Below, one piece after another: positions 22,081 to 24,466 of a stretch of DNA of 24,466 bases (its first letter is position 1; every line of letters starts with the position of its first letter). The stretch lies in the IMG/VR virus record IMGVR_UViG_3300028829_001201, positions 1-24,466 of that record. The stretch is one strand, 5' to 3'. The position numbers and the translations under genes are program-made. The stretch is from a virus. Under the pieces are notes generated by a model. That model did no database searches. It was not told the origin of the DNA and worked only from the letters and a program-made list of their open reading frames with translations.

Positions 22081-22255
22081 ACACACTCTTAATCTTATCA
22101 ACACACCAGTATACACTGTCTACGATACCTTCCCATACAGTCGTGCGATACGACCATACCCATACTACGATTCCGACCCATACTAACAACGAACCCATAT
22201 ATTTAATTGTCCATACAAACACATTAAAGGGCATAAAGAATAAAAATTCTAACAT
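22064..22255 (-). CDS. 63-residue membrane protein
   Basis: Two hydrophobic segments (FLFFMPFNVFVW and GSLLVWVGIVVWVW) and a basic C-terminus. The ATG at 22255 overlaps the preceding stop (TAATG) and follows GAGGT. Family unknown. Confidence 0.65.
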   Translation of the reverse strand: MLEFLFFMPFNVFVWTIKYMGSLLVWVGIVVWVWSYRTTVWEGIVDSVYWCVDKIKSVYANRR

Positions 22256-22542
22256 TATATTACCTCAAACAAATTACGAAGTAGAAGTGCTACTCCTACT
22301 CCATTTAATAACACAAGGGCTCTATCTTTCCATAGTAGACCTACGACTAACCAACCTGCTACACCTACTGTAGACAATATCAAATCATATAACTGATACT
22401 CTGGTATACCTCGCATAGACATAGATATCATAATGAATACTGATGCACCCCATTTAATATACCAAGACAACTCATACTTAGGTGTTGCTGACTTGAATAT
22501 TCGTTTACTATTCTCTAACTCTTTCTTATCATACTTATCCAA
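22255..22542 (-). CDS. 95-residue membrane protein
   Basis: Starts at TTG (22542), with GGAGGG 4 bases upstream, and reads MDKYDKKELE. The body has about three membrane segments (WYIKWGASVFIMISMSMRG, LILSTVGVAGWLVVGLLW, ALVLLNGVGVALLL). No function was recognised. Its stop overlaps the next start by TAATG. Confidence 0.65.
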   Translation of the reverse strand: MDKYDKKELENSKRIFKSATPKYELSWYIKWGASVFIMISMSMRGIPEYQLYDLILSTVGVAGWLVVGLLWKDRALVLLNGVGVALLLRNLFEVI

Positions 22543-22657
22543 GATACCCTCCGTCTAACAACACAGCCATTATAACAACGGCACTCAAAACATACAAGGT
22601 GTATTTAATAAGAAACCATATACATTTACCTACGAGAATGAATATATTATCTAACAC
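22535..22657 (-). CDS. 40-residue membrane microprotein
   Basis: A GTG at 22657 has AGGTGG 4 bases upstream, inside the end of the preceding gene. The product has a membrane segment (WFLIKYTLYVLSAVVIMAVLL) and ends DGGYLG. Its end holds the ribosome site of the next gene. Too short for usual gene callers. Confidence 0.55.
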   Translation of the reverse strand: MLDNIFILVGKCIWFLIKYTLYVLSAVVIMAVLLDGGYLG

Positions 22658-22865
22658 TGAACCACCTGCGTATAGAATATACACGAACATACGCTACGAA
22701 TGTCATTAATGCAGTAATTAAAGTACCTATGTAAAAGGTATTCGTCATACCCCATAGGTCAATGCATACAAACAATAGAAATAGATTCAGAGGATAGTTA
22801 ACAAGGAGACCAGTACCTACAGTGGTAGCAGTCTCTTTATGTATTGAACGACTCTGGATACTCAT
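22647..22865 (-). CDS. 72-residue membrane protein
   Basis: Two hydrophobic segments at about 20-38 and 44-60 and an Arg-rich C-terminus (YVRVYSIRRWFSVR). The pattern resembles a family of small phage membrane proteins (DUF7220-like), which is tentative. The ATG follows GAGGT. Confidence 0.6.
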   Translation of the reverse strand: MSIQSRSIHKETATTVGTGLLVNYPLNLFLLFVCIDLWGMTNTFYIGTLITALMTFVAYVRVYSIRRWFSVR

Positions 22866-22884
22866 AATTTACCTCAAAAAATTT

Positions 22885-23124
22885 TTATGCTCTTGCAAAT
22901 GTAAGTATGTTATCACCAGTCCAGTCTTCTTCGTCTGGTTCTGGTTCATCATCCTCATACACTTTAGAGAAACATAACACACCTTCAATTGATGATATAG
23001 AGAACAGTGTGTCTTCCTCTATGTCATGGAGTTCCATAAATTGGTCTCCGTCTAAGTCACCGTCAAAGATAATCTCATCATCAACGACTTGAAACGAGTA
23101 ATCCACATAGGTTATACGATTCAT
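22885..23124 (-). CDS. 79-residue acidic hypothetical protein
   Basis: Very acidic (EDDEPEPDEEDW) beta-rich protein starting MNRITYVDYSFQVVDDEI, with AAGGAAG upstream. No family recognised. A 121-base stretch without recognised features separates it from the next gene upstream. Confidence 0.6.
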   Translation of the reverse strand: MNRITYVDYSFQVVDDEIIFDGDLDGDQFMELHDIEEDTLFSISSIEGVLCFSKVYEDDEPEPDEEDWTGDNILTFARA

Positions 23125-23245
23125 TTTTACTTCCTTCTCTGTTGGTTACCGGAAAAAAATTTCTTTAGAGACGCTTAGATGGTGTCTTTACTCTCTACCA
23201 CCACGATATACGGTCCCTAAATCACTGTTTGCTCAGATTCCTACT

Positions 23246-23431
23246 CTAAGACTTCTCAGGAGACTCCCTCCTTAACTCTATGACATGACCCTTTGTCTCG
23301 TATTGTCTTGCAAGAACCAATCCCTCCTGTAGAGGCACAGGTTTCTCTGTACGACAAGTCAATGGTTCTGTTCTATCCTTAGGCATACTGTATAAACTTA
23401 CAGTAGACCACTTGTACTTATAACCATCCAT
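23246..23431 (-). CDS. 61-residue hypothetical protein
   Basis: Starts MDGYKYKWSTVSLYSMPKDR at 23431, with GAGGA 11 bases upstream. An earlier ATG-type reading to 23482 runs into the hairpin and is less likely. It is a basic beta-type fragment with no match. It follows the tRNA and hairpin on the same strand. Confidence 0.55.
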   Translation of the reverse strand: MDGYKYKWSTVSLYSMPKDRTEPLTCRTEKPVPLQEGLVLARQYETKGHVIELRRESPEKS

Positions 23432-23462
23432 TATAACATATTCCTCATGCTTTGGCAAGCGT

Positions 23463-23495
23463 GTCGGAGATGCACTAACCATAAGGCTCTCCGAC
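23463..23495 (-). repeat. 8-bp inverted repeat next to the tRNA
   Basis: TCTCCGAC/GTCGGAGA arms at 23488-23495 and 23463-23470 around a 17-base loop. The stem lies 9 bases downstream of the tRNA. Its loop resembles a tRNA D-arm (TATGGTTAGTGC), but no full cloverleaf forms and there is no T-run for an intrinsic terminator. It may be a processing signal or a tRNA remnant. Confidence 0.5.
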
Positions 23496-23503
23496 TATAT
23501 AAC

Positions 23504-23576
23504 TGGAGCGGAGACATAGATTTGAACTATGAACTCAACAATGGTATTGTCGCGTGTTGCATTACACCATCTCCGC
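23504..23576 (-). tRNA. tRNA, probably Gly (anticodon ACC)
   Basis: A 73-base cloverleaf on the minus strand. The acceptor stem GCGGAGA/TCTCCGC is perfect and followed by T and an encoded CCA, as usual for tRNA-Gly. The D-stem is GTGT/ACAC. The anticodon stem is CGACA/TGTTG with loop ATACCAT, giving anticodon ACC (23545-23543). The T-stem is CATAG/CTATG with loop TTCAAAT. The D-loop has only six bases and one G instead of the usual GG. An A34 anticodon for Gly is unusual in bacteria, so function or modification is uncertain. Confidence 0.75.
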
Positions 23577-23693
23577 TGATAGGTGGGTATCTCTCTCATG
23601 TACCCTTGACATTCTCAGTATATCTCTCTAGTGACTTAACCTCTCTGCAATCCACGAACATATTCACTAGTCAATTTCGTTTCTTATACATTC

Positions 23694-23722
23694 ATTATAC
23701 ACTCATAGAGCATATAATACAA
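23694..23722 (-). promoter_or_regulatory. Promoter upstream of the tRNA
   Basis: TTGTAT (23722-23717), 17 bases, TATAAT (23699-23694), a good sigma70 layout reading toward the tRNA and the 61-residue gene. The 118 bases between promoter and tRNA contain a 7-bp inverted repeat (CTAGTGA/TCACTAG, 23628-23634 and 23664-23670) and a small GGGTA/TACCC hairpin. Confidence 0.6.
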
Positions 23723-23730
23723 GGGGTTTT

Positions 23731-23943
23731 TTAATGAAATTTAGATTTATTGCCGTTAATGACTTGAAAATCTAACTGTATCTGGTCGATAATCTCTATA
23801 CCAGTGCGTGCTTTGACACTCTCACACAGTTGAAACCATTGATGATTACCACCTGCATGAAACAATTGCATCTCAGACGCATTCAACTCTATCTCCACTG
23901 GAGTATTAGTTGCAATATGAGTACCTATTAAACCATTAACCAT
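23731..23943 (-). CDS. 70-residue hypothetical protein
   Basis: ATG at 23943 with AAGGTGG upstream. Protein MVNGLIGTHIATNTPVEIEL followed by NASEMQLFHAGGNHQWFQL and IIDQIQLDFQVIN. Small mixed fold without recognisable motif. It overlaps the end of the previous microprotein. Confidence 0.6.
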   Translation of the reverse strand: MVNGLIGTHIATNTPVEIELNASEMQLFHAGGNHQWFQLCESVKARTGIEIIDQIQLDFQVINGNKSKFH

Positions 23944-24061
23944 TATATACCACCTTTACGTTATTAATATTATTCTTTTGAACTGCTTGATGAAAAGCTT
24001 TACGAGCTTCTTTCTCATTATCATACATATACACTATAGAACCAATCGTTAAAATATACAT
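23936..24061 (-). CDS. 41-residue hypothetical protein
   Basis: ATG at 24061 overlaps the stop of the next gene upstream (TAATG), which is typical coupling here. Product MYILTIGSIVYMYDNEKEAR, then KAFHQAVQKN. A short strand-helix-strand layout is suggested. No family recognised. Confidence 0.55.
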   Translation of the reverse strand: MYILTIGSIVYMYDNEKEARKAFHQAVQKNNINNVKVVYNG

Positions 24062-24270
24062 TATGCTGTGTTGTTTGCTGTGTATCTGACATCATTAGAT
24101 GATGCAACACCACCTCTGTACCATCTACCGCCTGCAGCAAATGCTGTGACCACATTGAGTAGTTCAGCTTTTCTAGGTTTTCTACTCTTCGTAGTGGTAA
24201 CCTTACCGCCTTTGGCCATATAGGCTTCAATTTGTTTTGCCATTAGAGCTCTATGTTCTGATTTTGTCAT
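24061..24270 (-). CDS. 69-residue basic phage protein
   Basis: Basic protein (MTKSEHRALMAKQIEAYMAK then GGKVTTTKSRKPRK) whose GGKVT and KPRK segments recur in short phage proteins of unknown function. ATG with AAAGGTGA about 8 bases upstream. It is coupled to the neighbours by TAATG at both ends. Confidence 0.6.
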   Translation of the reverse strand: MTKSEHRALMAKQIEAYMAKGGKVTTTKSRKPRKAELLNVVTAFAAGGRWYRGGVASSNDVRYTANNTA

Positions 24271-24368
24271 TATGAAATCACCTTTATTAGTATAGGGAGT
24301 AAGAACAATGATATCCCTTGAAGGAAGTCTTTGTCTAATAATCCGTTTTTCTTTATTGCTTTTATCAT
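24270..24368 (-). CDS. 32-residue membrane microprotein
   Basis: ATG at 24368. Product MIKAIKKNGLLDKDFLQGIS, then LFLLPILIKVIS, has a basic head and one short hydrophobic helix. The start lies about 7 bases after the -10 box of P4, so the transcript may have almost no leader and no ribosome site. Its stop is coupled to the next gene. Confidence 0.5.
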   Translation of the reverse strand: MIKAIKKNGLLDKDFLQGISLFLLPILIKVIS

Positions 24369-24374
24369 GGTATT

Positions 24375-24404
24375 AGTATATCAAAAAGTGAACAGCATTG
24401 TCAA
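24375..24404 (-). promoter_or_regulatory. Promoter P4
   Basis: TTGACA (24404-24399), 18 bases ending CACTTTTTGA, TATACT (24380-24375). It shares boxes, spacer length and spacer motif with P1-P3 and has the best -10 match along with P3. Confidence 0.72.
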
Positions 24405-24435
24405 CGCATGGGAGACCTATCAACCACAGGGGCTG

Positions 24436-24457
24436 GAGAGCATCGACTCATGCTCTC
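24436..24457 (-). repeat. 8-bp inverted repeat
   Basis: GAGAGCAT/ATGCTCTC arms (24436-24443 and 24450-24457) around a six-base loop, lying at the right edge upstream of P4. No T-run follows on either strand, so it is not a clear terminator. Confidence 0.45.
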
Positions 24458-24466
24458 TGAGACACC

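Noticed and set aside
24405-24466. Possible tRNA at the right edge
   Set aside because: A stem is present, but no T-loop consensus and no acceptor pairing within the window.
1-24466. CRISPR array, insertion sequence, integrase or attachment site
   Set aside because: No regularly spaced repeats, transposase motifs or duplicated tRNA ends were found.

Overview
This window reads as part of the genome of a tailed, T4-like (myovirus-type) marine bacteriophage. The evidence is the minus-strand run gp33 - gp59 - gp32, the same order as in T4, together with a T4-type RNase H, a DUF6433-like protein and many small AT-rich genes joined by ATGA or TAATG overlaps. Phage-encoded bS21, A-type Fe-S carrier, carbamoyltransferase and 2OG oxygenases are typical of ocean T4-like phages. 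SAR11 phages of the HTVC008M type and cyanophage relatives come to mind, but the sequence alone does not fix the host.

Layout. Positions 1-2185 are on the plus strand: the end of a small membrane protein, a coiled-coil protein and a hydrophobic tape-measure-like protein. Everything from 2182 to the right edge is on the minus strand, so transcription runs from high to low coordinates and converges on the plus block at about 2185. Read in transcription order: (a) 24.4-22.5 kb, microproteins, one tRNA and small membrane proteins; (b) 22.1-19.2 kb, a 2OG oxygenase, a carbamoyltransferase split in two, an IscA-like Fe-S carrier and a PD-(D/E)XK nuclease; (c) 18.9-15.5 kb, a RimK-RimB fusion, a conserved unknown, RNase H and a DUF6433-like protein; (d) 15.4-13.6 kb, an acidic coiled-coil protein and an unknown; (e) 13.6-10.5 kb, an overlapping cassette of radical SAM/SPASM, SDR, 2OG oxygenase-DUF6817 fusion and sulfotransferase; (f) 10.5-5.3 kb, small accessory genes under repeated promoters, a SleB-type cell-wall hydrolase and a Cas4/RecB-like nuclease; (g) 5.3-2.2 kb, an ORF without a normal start, gp33, an LSm-like protein, gp59, gp32, a GC-rich structured leader and bS21.

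How the genes fit together. gp32, gp59, RNase H and the nucleases serve DNA replication and recombination. gp33 serves late transcription. bS21 and the RimK-RimB fusion both point at the 30S platform and suggest remodelling of host ribosomes. The radical SAM cassette, the split carbamoyltransferase, two 2OG oxygenases and the Fe-S carrier look like a tailoring toolkit for an unknown metabolite, glycan or peptide.

Control. Four sigma70-type promoters share a -35 box, an 18-base spacer ending in a CACTTTTT motif and a -10 box. A TATAAATA late-type box lies in a palindrome upstream of gp32. No insertion sequence, CRISPR array, integrase or convincing intrinsic terminator was seen. No gene-free stretch exceeds 300 bases. 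The largest gaps are 2622-2811 (structured leader), 23577-23730 (promoter and weak inverted repeats), 3712-3843 (promoter), 23125-23245 (nothing recognised) and 15429-15537 (leader with a possible 13-codon ORF).
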